Assembly (NCBI GenBank): GCA_021324885.1
Contig: JAJPIF010000005.1
Span: 1 to 64,000, forward strand
DNA: 64,000 nucleotides
Origin: Pseudomonadota bacterium
GTDB lineage: Bacteria > Desulfobacterota > Binatia > Binatales > Binataceae
Direction of reading: 5' to 3'
The notes under the pieces are model-generated. The model did no database searches, was not told the DNA's origin, and worked only from the letters and a program-made list of their open reading frames with translations. Shown piece after piece: positions 11,901 to 20,902 of the stretch. Within the stretch, counting starts at the first letter, position 1. Every line of letters starts with the position of its first letter. Position numbers and translations under genes: made by a program.

Positions 11901-12259
11901 TGCGGCGCGGGGCCAAATCGTTGGCCGACTTCCTGCGGAGTCAGCCAATGGTGATAGTTCGGCGATCCGGGGTTCTCGACCTCGTCGATGTACTTTTCGA
12001 CTGCCTGCTCCTCTTCCGGCGGACGGCGCAACTGGAGCAGGATGTGGTCCATCGGTAACTGGGGCGCGACCGGACCGCGATCGTTGCGGGCATTAGCTTC
12101 GGGACGGGTATTGCCAGCCAGCGTGACCAGTGCCTTCTCGTCGATTGCGGCGGTAATAAGCGGGCGCGCTGAGCCCCCAATGGCGAACCCAACCGAAAAA
12201 AGGAGCGCCAGGCAGCTCAACCAAAATGGAGCGGCGGGAAGCTTTAACCTGATTCCCAT
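8966..12259 (-). CDS. Secreted S53 (sedolisin/kumamolisin-type) peptidase with C-terminal IPT/TIG-like domains
   Basis: Exported serine-carboxyl peptidase of about 1097 aa. The order is: signal peptide (hydrophobic run after MGIRLKLP), a pro-kumamolisin activation domain with the LTPQEVGQRFGP motif, the S53 catalytic domain with the Glu/Asp pair in GEAILDAEWA and the nucleophile in GGTSVAAP, a Thr/Pro/Ala-rich linker of some 60 residues, and C-terminal beta-sandwich repeats resembling IPT/TIG folds (GSHFTSGSVVNFF, GSGFDTTNG, GAGFSTLSVINFF). The frame is open to an ATG at 12319, but the signal peptide places the likely start at 12259. The family works at acidic pH. It stands alone on the minus strand. 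Confidence 0.88.
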   Translation of the reverse strand: MGIRLKLPAAPFWLSCLALLFSVGFAIGGSARPLITAAIDEKALVTLAGNTRPEANARNDRGPVAPQLPMDHILLQLRRPPEEEQAVEKYIDEVENPGSPNYHHWLTPQEVGQRFGPAPQDVDTVTNWLQSHGFTVNRIYANRLVIDFSGNASQVQEAFHTQIHYFQVNGKMYVANASDPQIPAALAPAIVGVVSLNNFAPAPKPRPQPAYTFPSSNCGILTGSGTCLSIVPADLATIYDFNPLFTASISGQGQTIVVVEESDVFSLSDWSTFRSTFGLSTAFPAGSVSQIHPGGCTDPGVNGADGEAILDAEWASAAAPSAAIELAACADTSATRGELLALQNLLNASGTPPAIVSNSYGVAEAIQGATLNAAINSLYQTAVLAGVSVFVASGDSAAAYADQGPFRQGLESAASLGIAVNGAASTPYNVAVGGTDFGDSVSGTTSTYWSSSNGSNFGSALSYIPEIPWNDSCASGLIAAYLGFSSTFGPSSLCNAGYLLNITGGSGGPSGCATGAPSTPGVVSGTCAGYKKPSWQSVLGNPSDGVRDVPDVAMFAADGVWDHGYIVCYSDTANGGSPCSGAPDTWSIFGGTSVAAPIMAAIQALANQHAKSRQGNPNPIYYSLAAKEYGASGSSSCNSSLGNKVGKSCIFYDVTTGDMDVPCTGSQNCFDSSAGFGVLSTSDSSFKPAYTATTGWDFATGIGTVNAYNLVMSFGSASPTPTPTPTATPGESATPTNTPLKATPTPTGTGVKATATPAATATQTGTPTPSPTATPAGPVISSLPSVILVGANFTIGGSHFTSGSVVNFFIATSSGPINGGPLKPAAGSTSTSLVVSVPATIPLGEGFVAVQVINTDEGFEASNVAYALLQGSPAAGIPSLTTVNGVGLAATSSDPSYAIDNVETVLVQGNVVKLGGSGFDTTNGVAVDLFCACTGGKVGPFFVNPGDPGLSSTEISFTLPASGTNAPSTGPGSLVISNAGVSHSYAVKSNAVAVPIGAQISISSITQSGNTITVNGAGFSTLSVINFFANTAGGLQNLGGLGPGGPLIPLTVINSNQFTFSKPASALTGAAYIEAFNPPFVPFTSSGTGPSGSFTLH

Positions 12260-12376
12260 TATTTGTGGTTGATTTCTGTTTTCTTCGGCTGAATTCTTTA
12301 GGTCCGACGGCCATCTCATAAATGGGCTTGCTTTCCAGTTTTACCGAGCGGCGCAACAAGCGCGGCTCGTGATATT

Positions 12377-12405
12377 ATTAGCTCCAAAGCAAACGTCGGT
12401 GCCAA
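12377..12405 (-). promoter_or_regulatory. Possible sigma70-type promoter for the S53 peptidase
   Basis: Reading on the minus strand, TTGGCA (12405-12400) is separated by 17 bases from GCTAAT (12382-12377), inside the AT-rich stretch about 120 bases upstream of the chosen start. This is a consensus-only prediction. Confidence 0.3.
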
Positions 12406-12772
12406 GATATGGCATCATAATCTTGCTGTAAATAGATAATACATGTTTTTGGTCAAGCTTCTCAGCACGAACATATACGTTTCATTTGTGAATCTTGGAA
12501 GTCTGGATTGGTCAGGATGACAGACAATGAACAAATCGGCGGAGAAATGAAGATAAGCGGGCGCTTCGCGTCAGCGCGCGCCGGACTTGCACGTCAGCAT
12601 CAGGTTCGAGCACGCCAAAGTTCGATTGTTTTTCCGCTTCCCGGCATGATCGATTTGCTCCAATTGGCGCATTAGGCGACAATCCCGAACCAGGATTCAC
12701 GGCCGATTATTGGGGCCGGGGAAGGGCTTTTTGGCTTGAGAGATCGGTGCTTATCCGGTTGCTGGCGTCTGG

Positions 12773-12778
12773 GATAGT
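12773..12778 (+). promoter_or_regulatory. Putative -10 element just upstream of lysC
   Basis: GATAGT ends 6 bases before the lysC ATG. There is no SD sequence in the gap and no convincing -35, so this is a weak candidate for a leaderless start. Confidence 0.2.
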
Positions 12779-12784
12779 AGCGCG

Positions 12785-14023
12785 ATGGCGCTGATTGTTC
12801 AGAAATATGGCGGCACTTCGGTCGGATCGGTCCAACGCATCAAGGCGGTTGCCGAGCGGGTGCTCAGATCGCGCGAGGGCGGGCATGATGTAATCGTGGT
12901 GGTTTCCGCGATGGCGGGTGAGACCAATCGCCTGTTCGGGATTGCCGCTCAACTGTGCGATTCACCCGATCCGCGCGAAACCGACGTGCTGGTCGCAACC
13001 GGCGAACAAGTCTCGGCCGCGCTGCTCGCGATTGCGCTGCGGGGGATGGGACAGCCAGCCATTTCGTTTTTAGCCCATCAACTGCGAATCTCGACCGATT
13101 CCAATCACGGCAGCGCACGGATCAAGTCGATCGACTGCGAAGCCGTGTTGCAGGCGCTCAAAGAGCGGAATATCGTGGTGGTCGCAGGCTACCAGGGAGT
13201 CGACGCGAAAGGCGACATCACGACTTTGGGCCGCGGCGCCTCGGATCTGACGGCGGTCGCGCTGGCGGCCGCTCTTAATGCCGACTTGTGCGAAATTTAC
13301 ACCGATGTTGACGGCGTTTACACCGCCGATCCGAACCTGTGCCCCAATGCCCGCAAGCTCGACCGCATCTCCTACGACGAGATGCTCGAATTGGCCGGCT
13401 TGGGGGCCAAAGTTCTGCAACACCGATCGGTGGAGGTAGCCAAACGCTTTAACGTGCCGCTGACGGTGCGATCGAGCTTTTCTGATGCTCCGGGGACCTG
13501 GGTGGGACAAGAAGATCAATCGATGGAAGAAGTGCTGGTCGCGGGCGTAACCCTCGACCGCAACCAGAGCAAGGTAACGCTCAGCGGAGTCGAAGACCGT
13601 CCGGGTCTGGCCGCTAAGATTTTTGGCCCGATCGCGGCCGCCGGTATCGTTGTGGACATGATCATCCAGAATGCCAGCGCGGACGGCCGCACCGACATGA
13701 CTTTCACGGTGGCGCGCACCGATCTCAAACGCGCATTGGAGCTGGTCGAGGCGATCGCGCGGGAAATCGGCGCCGGCGGCGTGCGCCACCAGGAACAGGT
13801 CGCCAAGGTCTCGATTGTGGGTTGCGGGATGCGCACTCATGCCGGGGTGGCGGCCCGGATGTTCGAAGTGCTGGCGCAGGAAGGCATCAATATCGAAATG
13901 ATCGCCACCTCCGAAATCAAGGTTTCGGTCGTGGTCAACAGCAAGTATGGCGAACTGGCGGTGCGCGCATTGCACGATGCGTTTCTGGGCGGCGGCGCTC
14001 CCGCGGCGCACAAGGCTTCGTAG
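12785..14023 (+). CDS. lysC: Aspartate kinase
   Basis: Phosphorylates aspartate, the first step to lysine (diaminopimelate), methionine and threonine. The 412-aa protein starts with the kinase signature KYGGTSVGS, has FITLGRG-type ([14 protein letters not shown]) and [14 protein letters not shown] motifs, and ends with two ACT domains (about residues 265-400) that normally bind lysine or threonine for feedback control. cimA starts 5 bp after the stop, so the two are probably co-transcribed. Confidence 0.96.
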   Translation: MALIVQKYGGTSVGSVQRIKAVAERVLRSREGGHDVIVVVSAMAGETNRLFGIAAQLCDSPDPRETDVLVATGEQVSAALLAIALRGMGQPAISFLAHQLRISTDSNHGSARIKSIDCEAVLQALKERNIVVVAGYQGVDAKGDITTLGRGASDLTAVALAAALNADLCEIYTDVDGVYTADPNLCPNARKLDRISYDEMLELAGLGAKVLQHRSVEVAKRFNVPLTVRSSFSDAPGTWVGQEDQSMEEVLVAGVTLDRNQSKVTLSGVEDRPGLAAKIFGPIAAAGIVVDMIIQNASADGRTDMTFTVARTDLKRALELVEAIAREIGAGGVRHQEQVAKVSIVGCGMRTHAGVAARMFEVLAQEGINIEMIATSEIKVSVVVNSKYGELAVRALHDAFLGGGAPAAHKAS

Positions 14024-14028
14024 TCGAG

Positions 14029-15693
14029 ATGGGCTCGGCGAAAAAGATTTATCTCTACGACACCACGCTGCGCGACGGCTGTCAGTCCGAGGACGTGTCG
14101 CTCACGGTTGAGGACAAGGTCAGTATTGCGGCGCGGCTGGACGAGTTCGGCTTCGATTACATCGAAGGCGGATGGCCGGGGTCAAATGAGCGCGACGCCG
14201 CGTTTTTCAGCGAGGTCCGCAAACTCAGGCTGCGCCACGCCAGGATTGCCGCTTTCGGCTCGACCCGCCGCGCCAATCTCAAAGCGTCGCAGGACCGTAA
14301 TCTCGAACTGCTCCTGCGCGCCAACACTCCGGTCGCGACGGTGGTGGGCAAAACCTGGGACCTGCACGTGCGCGAGGCCTTGCGAATTTCGCCCGAGCAG
14401 AATCTCGAAGTCATCCACGACACCATTGTCTATTTGAAAAGGCATATCGACGAGGTGATCCTGGACGCCGAACATTTCTTCGACGGCATCGCGGCCAACC
14501 AGGAATTTGCCTTGCAGTGCCTTAAAGCCGCGGCCGACGCCGGCGCCGACTGGATTTGCCTGTGTGACACCAACGGCGGCCGTCTTCCCTTTGAAATCGA
14601 AGCCGGTGTAAATCTGGCTCGCGGCGCGATCGACACCCCGCTCGGCATCCACTGCCACAACGATTCCGATGTCGCCGTCGGCAATACCCTGGCGGCCGTG
14701 CGCGCCGGAGCGACGCAGGTCCAGGGCACAATCAACGGGCTGGGCGAGAGATGCGGCAACACCAACCTGATTTCGGTGATTGCCAACCTTCAGCTCAAGA
14801 TGGGTTATCAGTGCGTCCCGCCCAACCGGCTGAAGTCTCTACGCGAGCTGTCCACGCTGGTCTACGAACTGGCCAATATCATGCCTATAAACCGCCAGCC
14901 CTATGTCGGGCGCAGCGCTTTCGCGCACAAAGGCGGGCTGCACGTCTCCGCCATCCAGCGCAATTCCCGCACCTACGAGCACATCGACCCCGCCCTGGTC
15001 GGCAATGACCGCCGCGTGCTGCTCTCCGAACTCGCCGGCCAAAGCAATATCGTCTACAAAGCCAGGGAGTTCGGTCTCGAAATCGACCCCAAGGATGAAA
15101 AGGTCGGTGTTCTTCTGGCTCAACTCAAACGTCTGGAAGCGCAGGGTTACGCCTTTGACGGCGCCGACGCTTCCTTCGAACTGGTGATGTTGCGGGCTTT
15201 GGGGCTGGAACGCGAGCACTTCCGCCTGGTCAGCTTCCGTGTTTTCGACGATAAATGGGACGAAGAGCAGGCGCCGTTTAGCGAAGCTATCGTCGTGATC
15301 GACGGCCCTGACGGCAAGCGCAGCCGCAGCTCCGCAATCGGCAACGGTCCGGTCAACGCGCTGGATTCAGCACTGCGCAAGGCATTGGTACCTTATTATC
15401 CGAACCTGGCCGGTATGCAGCTCAGCGATTACAAAGTCAGGGTGCTGGACAACGGCGTCGGCACCGGAGCGCGCGTACGGGTCCTGATCGAGTCCACCGA
15501 CGGCAGGCGGCGCTGGGGTACGGTTGGCGTCTCCAACAACGTCATCGAGGCCAGCTGGCAGGCGCTGGTGGATTCCGTGGAGTACAAGCTCCATCGCGAC
15601 TACGCCCGGTCCGCGGCCCGCGTCCGCAGCCGCCGGACCTCCAATGAAAAGCCCGCCGAGCGTGGCGGCGCGATTCGTACCGGAATATCATAA
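14029..15693 (+). CDS. cimA: Citramalate synthase
   Basis: Condenses pyruvate with acetyl-CoA to give (R)-citramalate, the entry to the threonine-independent isoleucine route. 554 aa from the ATG at 14029: an HMGL-type TIM barrel beginning IYLYDTTLRDGCQSEDVSLT, the HCHNDSDVAVGN metal motif, then a C-terminal LeuA-type regulatory dimerisation domain (about 400-530). The SNERD segment and HKGGLHVSAI point to the CimA branch rather than LeuA. The frame extends upstream over lysC, but that part is not this protein. Confidence 0.92.
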   Translation: MGSAKKIYLYDTTLRDGCQSEDVSLTVEDKVSIAARLDEFGFDYIEGGWPGSNERDAAFFSEVRKLRLRHARIAAFGSTRRANLKASQDRNLELLLRANTPVATVVGKTWDLHVREALRISPEQNLEVIHDTIVYLKRHIDEVILDAEHFFDGIAANQEFALQCLKAAADAGADWICLCDTNGGRLPFEIEAGVNLARGAIDTPLGIHCHNDSDVAVGNTLAAVRAGATQVQGTINGLGERCGNTNLISVIANLQLKMGYQCVPPNRLKSLRELSTLVYELANIMPINRQPYVGRSAFAHKGGLHVSAIQRNSRTYEHIDPALVGNDRRVLLSELAGQSNIVYKAREFGLEIDPKDEKVGVLLAQLKRLEAQGYAFDGADASFELVMLRALGLEREHFRLVSFRVFDDKWDEEQAPFSEAIVVIDGPDGKRSRSSAIGNGPVNALDSALRKALVPYYPNLAGMQLSDYKVRVLDNGVGTGARVRVLIESTDGRRRWGTVGVSNNVIEASWQALVDSVEYKLHRDYARSAARVRSRRTSNEKPAERGGAIRTGIS

Positions 15694-15743
15694 GGATGGT
15701 GCAACGTGCTTGCACCGCGGCGCCAGCGAGGTAAGCTCGTTAG

Positions 15744-16463
15744 ATGGGCTTGTTCAGCCGCCTGCGTGAAGATATCCAGGCCGCCTTGGACTGCGATCCG
15801 GCGGCGCGCAACGCGCTCGAGGTTGTGTTGGCTTACCCCGGCCTGCACGCCATCTGGGCGCATCGGCTCGCCCATTGGCTGTGGAACCATCACCTGAAGC
15901 TGGCCGCCCGTCTGCTGAGCGAGATAGCCCGCTGGTGCACCGGCGTCGAGATTCATCCGGGAGCCAAAATCGGCCGCCGTTTGTTCATCGACCATGGGAT
16001 GGGCGTGGTGATTGGCGAGACCTGCGAAATCGGCGATGACGTCCTGATTTACCAGGGCGTGACGCTTGGCGGTACCAGCCTGAAGAAGGAAAAGCGCCAT
16101 CCGACGATCGAGGACCACGTCATGATCAGCGCGGGGGCCTCGGTTATCGGCCCGGTGACTATCGGCCATGGGAGCCGGATTGGCGCTGGCGCCGTGGTGG
16201 TATCGTCGGCGCCGCCATACTCGACTATAGTCGGTATTCCGGGCAAGGTGGTGGAAAGGGACCGCACGCGCGACGTGATGGATCTGGACCACGCCCGCCT
16301 GCCCGACCCGGTAGCCCGCGCGCTCGCCAGTCTGACCGAGCAGCTCAATCGGATCGCGGTCCGCGTTAACGAAATGGAGGAGCGTCAGGACTGCCTGGAG
16401 GACAAGATCGCCGAAACCCCGGCCGCGACCGGCAGACCCAACGCGCTGGATAAGCAGCGTTGA
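15744..16463 (+). CDS. cysE: Serine O-acetyltransferase
   Basis: Makes O-acetylserine for cysteine synthesis. 239 aa of the short EpsC/CysE form: an alpha-helical N-terminal part, then left-handed hexapeptide repeats with [21 protein letters not shown] and GVTLGGT, and a C-terminal extension with a short helix ending DKIAETP. It lies between cimA and a cysteine desulfurase, so cysteine supply and sulfur mobilisation are neighbours. Confidence 0.93.
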   Translation: MGLFSRLREDIQAALDCDPAARNALEVVLAYPGLHAIWAHRLAHWLWNHHLKLAARLLSEIARWCTGVEIHPGAKIGRRLFIDHGMGVVIGETCEIGDDVLIYQGVTLGGTSLKKEKRHPTIEDHVMISAGASVIGPVTIGHGSRIGAGAVVVSSAPPYSTIVGIPGKVVERDRTRDVMDLDHARLPDPVARALASLTEQLNRIAVRVNEMEERQDCLEDKIAETPAATGRPNALDKQR

Positions 16464-16589
16464 GCCTGTCCGGCCTCTCCATAGAATTTTCTCATTCAGC
16501 TTTTTTCCCCTGCCGTTTCCCGCCTCGGAACCGATGGGGGGAGGGTGGCACTTCAGTGACAATCAGCGCGGGGCGCTGCTATTCTCAGC

Positions 16590-16595
16590 TATAAT
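16590..16595 (+). promoter_or_regulatory. Perfect TATAAT upstream of the cysteine desulfurase gene
   Basis: TATAAT ends 12 bases before the ATG at 16608. No -35 at the right spacing and no SD sequence is visible. If it is a -10, the mRNA would have a leader of only a few bases. Confidence 0.35.
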
Positions 16596-16607
16596 CAGAT
16601 TTGGTCA

Positions 16608-17774
16608 ATGTCGATATATCTCGATCATAACGCCGGTTCGCCGATTCGGCCCGAGGTGCGCGACGCGATCGGCGCGTTGCTGGAGTCGGGAGCCGCTAAT
16701 CCGTCCTCGGTCCATCGGCGCGGCCAGAACGCCCGCCGCTGGCTGGAGGAGGCGCGCCGCCAACTTGCGCTGCTGATCGGCGCACATCCGCGCCAGGTCG
16801 TTTTTTGCAGCGGCGGCACCGAAGCCAACAACCTGGCGATCGCCGGTGTGATCGCGCTGCCCGCCGGCCGCCGCCGGATCGTGTCCTCCTCAATCGAACA
16901 TTCATCGATTCTAAAGCCGCTGGCGCGCGCCGAGGCTGACGGCATGGAGGTCGTCCGCATCGCGCCGGACCGCCAGGGGCGTATCCAACCCCGCGATGTC
17001 CTGGCGCACATCGACCAGCACACGGCATTGGTGACGCTGGGGCTGGCCAATTCGGAGGTCGGCACGATCCAGAATTTCTTCGGCGTGTCCGCGCAATGTC
17101 AGGCGGCGGGCGCCGTTTTCCATATCGACGCGGCCCAGGCGCTGGGACGAATCGCGGTAGACGTGTCAGAATCGGGCTGTGATCTGATGACGCTCAGCGG
17201 CCATAAGATCGGCGCTCCCGCGGGAATCGGCGCGCTGTTCGTCCGTGACCCGTCCATGATCGTTGCGCAGCTTGCCGGCGGACCTCAGGAGCACGGTCTG
17301 CGCGCCGGCACCCCCAACCTGATCGGCGCAGTTGCTTTCGGCGCCGCCGCTGCAGCCGTCCGCGCGCGGCTGGATGAGGAATCCGCCCGCATGGCCGCGC
17401 TGCGCGACTTTATGTTGTCGCGCCTGATGGCCGAAATCCCCGGCTTGTGCCTCAACAGTCCCGATGATCGCCTGCTGCCCAATACGTTAAACCTGGCGTT
17501 CCCCGCCGTGAGCGGCGAAACCATGCTGATTGCGCTGGATCTCGAAGGGGTCGAAGTGTCGATGGGTTCGGCGTGCGCAGCCGGAGCCGTTGAGCCTTCC
17601 CATGTCCTGATCGCGATGGGCCGCAGCGTGGAGATAGCGCGCAGCTCTTTGCGCCTGAGCCTCGGATGGTCGACGACGGCGGACGAGGTGGAAGAGGCGT
17701 GCCGGCGGATTGTCACCGTGTGGCGGCGGATCGCGCGCAGCGGGAATCGATCGATCGAGGTGCCGGCGTCATGA
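16608..17774 (+). CDS. Cysteine desulfurase (NifS/IscS-type)
   Basis: PLP enzyme that takes sulfur from cysteine as a persulfide, here probably for tRNA thiolation. 388 aa; YLDHNAGSP at the N-terminus, PLP lysine K200 in LSGHKIG, and the mobile-loop nucleophile C323 in GSACAAG. Its TGA overlaps the ATG of mnmA by 4 bases (ATGA), so the sulfur donor and the thiolase acceptor enzyme are translationally coupled. No iscU or iscR follows, so a main role in Fe-S assembly is less supported locally. Confidence 0.93.
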   Translation: MSIYLDHNAGSPIRPEVRDAIGALLESGAANPSSVHRRGQNARRWLEEARRQLALLIGAHPRQVVFCSGGTEANNLAIAGVIALPAGRRRIVSSSIEHSSILKPLARAEADGMEVVRIAPDRQGRIQPRDVLAHIDQHTALVTLGLANSEVGTIQNFFGVSAQCQAAGAVFHIDAAQALGRIAVDVSESGCDLMTLSGHKIGAPAGIGALFVRDPSMIVAQLAGGPQEHGLRAGTPNLIGAVAFGAAAAAVRARLDEESARMAALRDFMLSRLMAEIPGLCLNSPDDRLLPNTLNLAFPAVSGETMLIALDLEGVEVSMGSACAAGAVEPSHVLIAMGRSVEIARSSLRLSLGWSTTADEVEEACRRIVTVWRRIARSGNRSIEVPAS

Positions 17775-18859
17775 GCGAGCGGGTGATCGTGGCGATGTCA
17801 GGCGGCGTGGACAGTTCGGTCGCCGCGGCGATACTCGCCGAGCAGGGTTATGACGTGATTGGCATCGCGATGCGCCTGGCGCCGGAGGGTTCCGATCGCG
17901 GTGGCCGCGCCACTTGCTGTTCGTACGAGGACTTCGAAGACGCGCGGCGGGTGGCCGAGCGCATCAATTTTCCATTTTACGTGATTGATTTGCGCCCGGA
18001 CTTCGCCGCCCGCGTGATCGCGCCATTCGTCGATGAATACCTGCAGGGCCGCACGCCCAATCCCTGCCTGCTGTGCAACCGCGACATCAAGTTCGACCGG
18101 CTGTGGGAACGCGCCGGTGCCCTCGGCGCGAATTATGTCGCCACCGGCCACTACGCACGAATCCAGCGCGACGGCGAAGGCCGCTTCCATCTGCTGAGGG
18201 CGGCCGATTCGCGCAAAGACCAGTCCTACTTCCTTTTTACCTTGAGCCAGGCCCAGCTTGCCCGTACGCTCTTCCCACTCGGTTCGATGACCAAGGACGA
18301 GGTGCGCGCGCGGGCGCGGGATTTGGGCCTGGCCAACGCCGGCAAGCCGGAAAGCCAGGAAATATGTTTTGTGCCCGGCGGCGGCTACGCCGCGTTTGTG
18401 AGTTCGCGCAGCCGCCCTGAACAGATTCGCACCGGCAACGTGATTGACTCCGACGGCCGGGTGCTGGCGCGCCATGCCGGTATCCACCATTTTACGATAG
18501 GGCAGCGCCGCGGTCTCGGCGTTGCCGCGGGCGAGCCTCTGTACGTTGGCGCGATCAGCCCGCACAGCGGCGCAGTAACCGTGGTCAGGCGCGAGCGGCT
18601 CAACGCCACGGGCCTGCGGGCGGCACGCGTAAGCTGGGTGGATCGGCGAATGCGGGAGTCGCGCGATTTGCCGATCGAAGTGAAGATCCGCTATCGCCAT
18701 CCCGCAATCCCCGCGCGGTTGACGATGACGGCGGAAGATCGGGCGCAAGTCCGCTTTGCGCGCGAAGACCCCGCGGTTACTCCCGGACAGGCCTGCGTAT
18801 TTTATCGCGGCGAGGAAGTCCTGGGCGGCGGCTTAATCGAGGGCCCACTGGAAAGCTGA
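17771..18859 (+). CDS. mnmA: tRNA-specific 2-thiouridylase
   Basis: Adds the 2-thio group to U34 of Lys, Glu and Gln tRNAs using ATP and persulfide. 362 aa from the ATG at 17771. PP-loop [10 protein letters not shown], catalytic cysteines in NPCLLCN and ESQEICFVPGG, and the GQRRGLG motif of the substrate-binding domain are present. The reading frame continues upstream over the desulfurase, but that part is not conserved. Its stop and the mtaB start overlap by one base (TGATG). Confidence 0.95.
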   Translation: MSERVIVAMSGGVDSSVAAAILAEQGYDVIGIAMRLAPEGSDRGGRATCCSYEDFEDARRVAERINFPFYVIDLRPDFAARVIAPFVDEYLQGRTPNPCLLCNRDIKFDRLWERAGALGANYVATGHYARIQRDGEGRFHLLRAADSRKDQSYFLFTLSQAQLARTLFPLGSMTKDEVRARARDLGLANAGKPESQEICFVPGGGYAAFVSSRSRPEQIRTGNVIDSDGRVLARHAGIHHFTIGQRRGLGVAAGEPLYVGAISPHSGAVTVVRRERLNATGLRAARVSWVDRRMRESRDLPIEVKIRYRHPAIPARLTMTAEDRAQVRFAREDPAVTPGQACVFYRGEEVLGGGLIEGPLES

Positions 18860-20187
18860 TGCGTTTCGCGATTGCCACCCTGGGTTGCAAGGTCAACCAG
18901 TACGATTCCGCGATGATCCAGGCGCGGCTGGAAGCGGCGGGTCTTCGGCGCTGTGATTTCGATCAGCCGGCGGACGTTTATGTTATCAACACCTGCACCG
19001 TAACCAACCGCGCCGACACCGAAAGTCTGAAACTGGCGCGGCGGGCGCGCCGTCTTAACCCGAGCGCGCGGGTAATCATGACCGGATGCCTGGCACAGGC
19101 GACCCCCGAAAAGCTCGCCGCCGCCCCAGAGGTCGATCAGATCGTAGGTCTGGCACGGATGGAAGACCTGGTGCGTGCGGCAACCTGGACGGATACGCCG
19201 CGGGTGATGGTGGCCGACCTGCGCAAGACCAAAGCCGCGCTCGATATTCGCGCTGTGGTGCCTGAGGGACAGACCCGCGCCTTTTTGAAATTGCAGGAGG
19301 GATGCGATCAGTTTTGCAGCTTTTGTATCGTGCCCTTTTCGCGCGGCGCCTCGCGCAGCGTGCCCCCGCGCCAGGTGCTTGAAGCGCTGGATACGCTGCA
19401 CGAGCGCGGTTTCAAGGAAGTGATCCTAAGCGGGGTCCATCTGGGCGGTTATGGCAAGGATCTCTCGCCACCCATCACGCTGGCGCGTCTGCTCGAGATG
19501 ATTGCCGAACGCTGCCGGATCGCGCGGGTGCGCCTGAGTTCGATCGATCCGGAAGAGCTGAGCGATGAAATAATCGACCTGGTTGCGGATGCGGAAAATT
19601 TCTGCCCCCATTTCCATCTGCCGCTGCAGTCCGGAGACGATGAGATTTTGCAAAGGATGCGCCGGCGATATCGGCGCGAGGATTTCCGCCGGCGCGTGGA
19701 TAGGATTTTGGACCGAATACCCAACGCCGCGATTGGCACCGATCTGATAGTCGGGTTTCCAGGGGAGACGGCCAGGCATTTCGCGCGGTATTTCACTTTT
19801 ATCGAGCGTTTGCCACTGGCTTATTTTCATGTTTTTCCTTATTCCGTTAGAGCGGGTACAACCGCCGCCAAGTTCGGCAACAGGGTATCTGCAGACGAGA
19901 TTACAAGGCGCGCCGCGCGGCTGCGTGAACTCGGTGAAAGCCGCCGGCGGGAGTTCCTGAGACGTTTTATTGGCACCAGGCTTAGAGTCTTGATCGAGGA
20001 AACGCGCGAGCCGCAAACGCAGCAGTTGCGGGGTTACAGCCGTAATTACATCAAGGTGCTGGTCGCCGGCCCCGATCTGCTTAAGAACAATGAAATTGAC
20101 GTCGAGGCAACGGCCACAGACAGTATGGCGCTGGCTGGCAGGATTGTTCAGTCATCAGCCGCAACCGCCTGCGCCAGCCGAAGCTAA
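18859..20187 (+). CDS. mtaB: tRNA t6A37 methylthiotransferase MtaB
   Basis: Radical SAM enzyme converting t6A37 to ms2t6A. 442 aa: an N-terminal UPF0004 domain with auxiliary cluster cysteines C10, C46 and C77, a radical SAM triad C149-x3-C153-x2-C156 in EGCDQFCSFC, then a short TRAM-like tail. With tsaE and mnmA in the same window, several anticodon-loop modifications are represented. Its 3' end overlaps the open frame of rnc by up to 98 bp. Confidence 0.92.
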   Translation: MRFAIATLGCKVNQYDSAMIQARLEAAGLRRCDFDQPADVYVINTCTVTNRADTESLKLARRARRLNPSARVIMTGCLAQATPEKLAAAPEVDQIVGLARMEDLVRAATWTDTPRVMVADLRKTKAALDIRAVVPEGQTRAFLKLQEGCDQFCSFCIVPFSRGASRSVPPRQVLEALDTLHERGFKEVILSGVHLGGYGKDLSPPITLARLLEMIAERCRIARVRLSSIDPEELSDEIIDLVADAENFCPHFHLPLQSGDDEILQRMRRRYRREDFRRRVDRILDRIPNAAIGTDLIVGFPGETARHFARYFTFIERLPLAYFHVFPYSVRAGTTAAKFGNRVSADEITRRAARLRELGESRRREFLRRFIGTRLRVLIEETREPQTQQLRGYSRNYIKVLVAGPDLLKNNEIDVEATATDSMALAGRIVQSSAATACASRS

Positions 20188-20902
20188 GGCTGCGGACCGT
20201 TTTCAGGAAGTCGAGCGGGCCATACAGTACAGTTTCACCCGTCCAGATCTCCTGAGGCTGGCCCTGACCCATCCCAGCGCCGCCGAAGGCACCGATCAGC
20301 ATTACGAACGCCTTGAATTCCTCGGCGACGCCGTCCTCGATCTGGCAATCGCCGACATGTTGATGCGCCATTTTCCCAACGGCACCGAAGGGTTGCTGTC
20401 GCGTGAGCGCGCTTCGATCGTCAACGCCAGAACCCTGGCCGCCAAGGCTGAAAGTATCGGGCTGGGCCGCTCCATTCTGCTGGGCAAAGGCGAGGAGAAG
20501 AGCGGCGGCAGGCACAAAACCTCAATTCTGGCGGCCGGCTTCGAGGCGTTAATTGGAGCAATCTATTGCGATACCGGATTGACTTCCGCCCTGCAAATTG
20601 TGGAACGTCTGTTTGGCTCCGATATTGGTGGACCTTCGGTGGAACGCGATTACAAAACCGAATTGCAGGAAACCGCCCATCGCTGCTATCGGGCCCATCC
20701 GGTGTACGAAGTAATCAGTGAAACCGGCCCCGATCATGCCAAGCGCTTTATCAGCCGAATCCGTATCGGGTCGCGCCAGTTCGGTGTCGGCGAGGGTTCG
20801 AGCAAAAAACTGGCCGAGCAGGCGGCCGCGCGTCAGGCGCTCGACCTGATCAACAGTGAACAGAACGCGCAGGGAGCTTCCGATGACCCCAGACGGCGTT
20901 GA
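20090..20902 (+). CDS. rnc: Ribonuclease III
   Basis: Double-strand-specific endoribonuclease for rRNA and mRNA maturation. The catalytic signature ERLEFLGDAVLDLA lies about 45 residues from the first conserved helix; the second acidic site is in FEALIGAIYCD; the C-terminal dsRBD ends GSSKKLAEQAAARQAL. The ATG at 20090 gives 270 aa but overlaps mtaB by 98 bp with a non-conserved Pro-rich N-terminus. A TTG near 20149 is a plausible later start. It overlaps the era start by 20 bases. Confidence 0.92.
   Translation: MKLTSRQRPQTVWRWLAGLFSHQPQPPAPAEAKAADRFQEVERAIQYSFTRPDLLRLALTHPSAAEGTDQHYERLEFLGDAVLDLAIADMLMRHFPNGTEGLLSRERASIVNARTLAAKAESIGLGRSILLGKGEEKSGGRHKTSILAAGFEALIGAIYCDTGLTSALQIVERLFGSDIGGPSVERDYKTELQETAHRCYRAHPVYEVISETGPDHAKRFISRIRIGSRQFGVGEGSSKKLAEQAAARQALDLINSEQNAQGASDDPRRR

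Larger units (their letters stand above)
12260..12784. other. Intergenic region between the S53 peptidase and lysC
   Basis: About 525 bases without a gene I can support, noticeably more AT-rich around 12370-12500 than its surroundings. It holds the divergent promoters of the peptidase (-) and lysC (+). A 62-codon minus-strand frame at 12512-12700 has no protein-like character. Confidence 0.5.
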
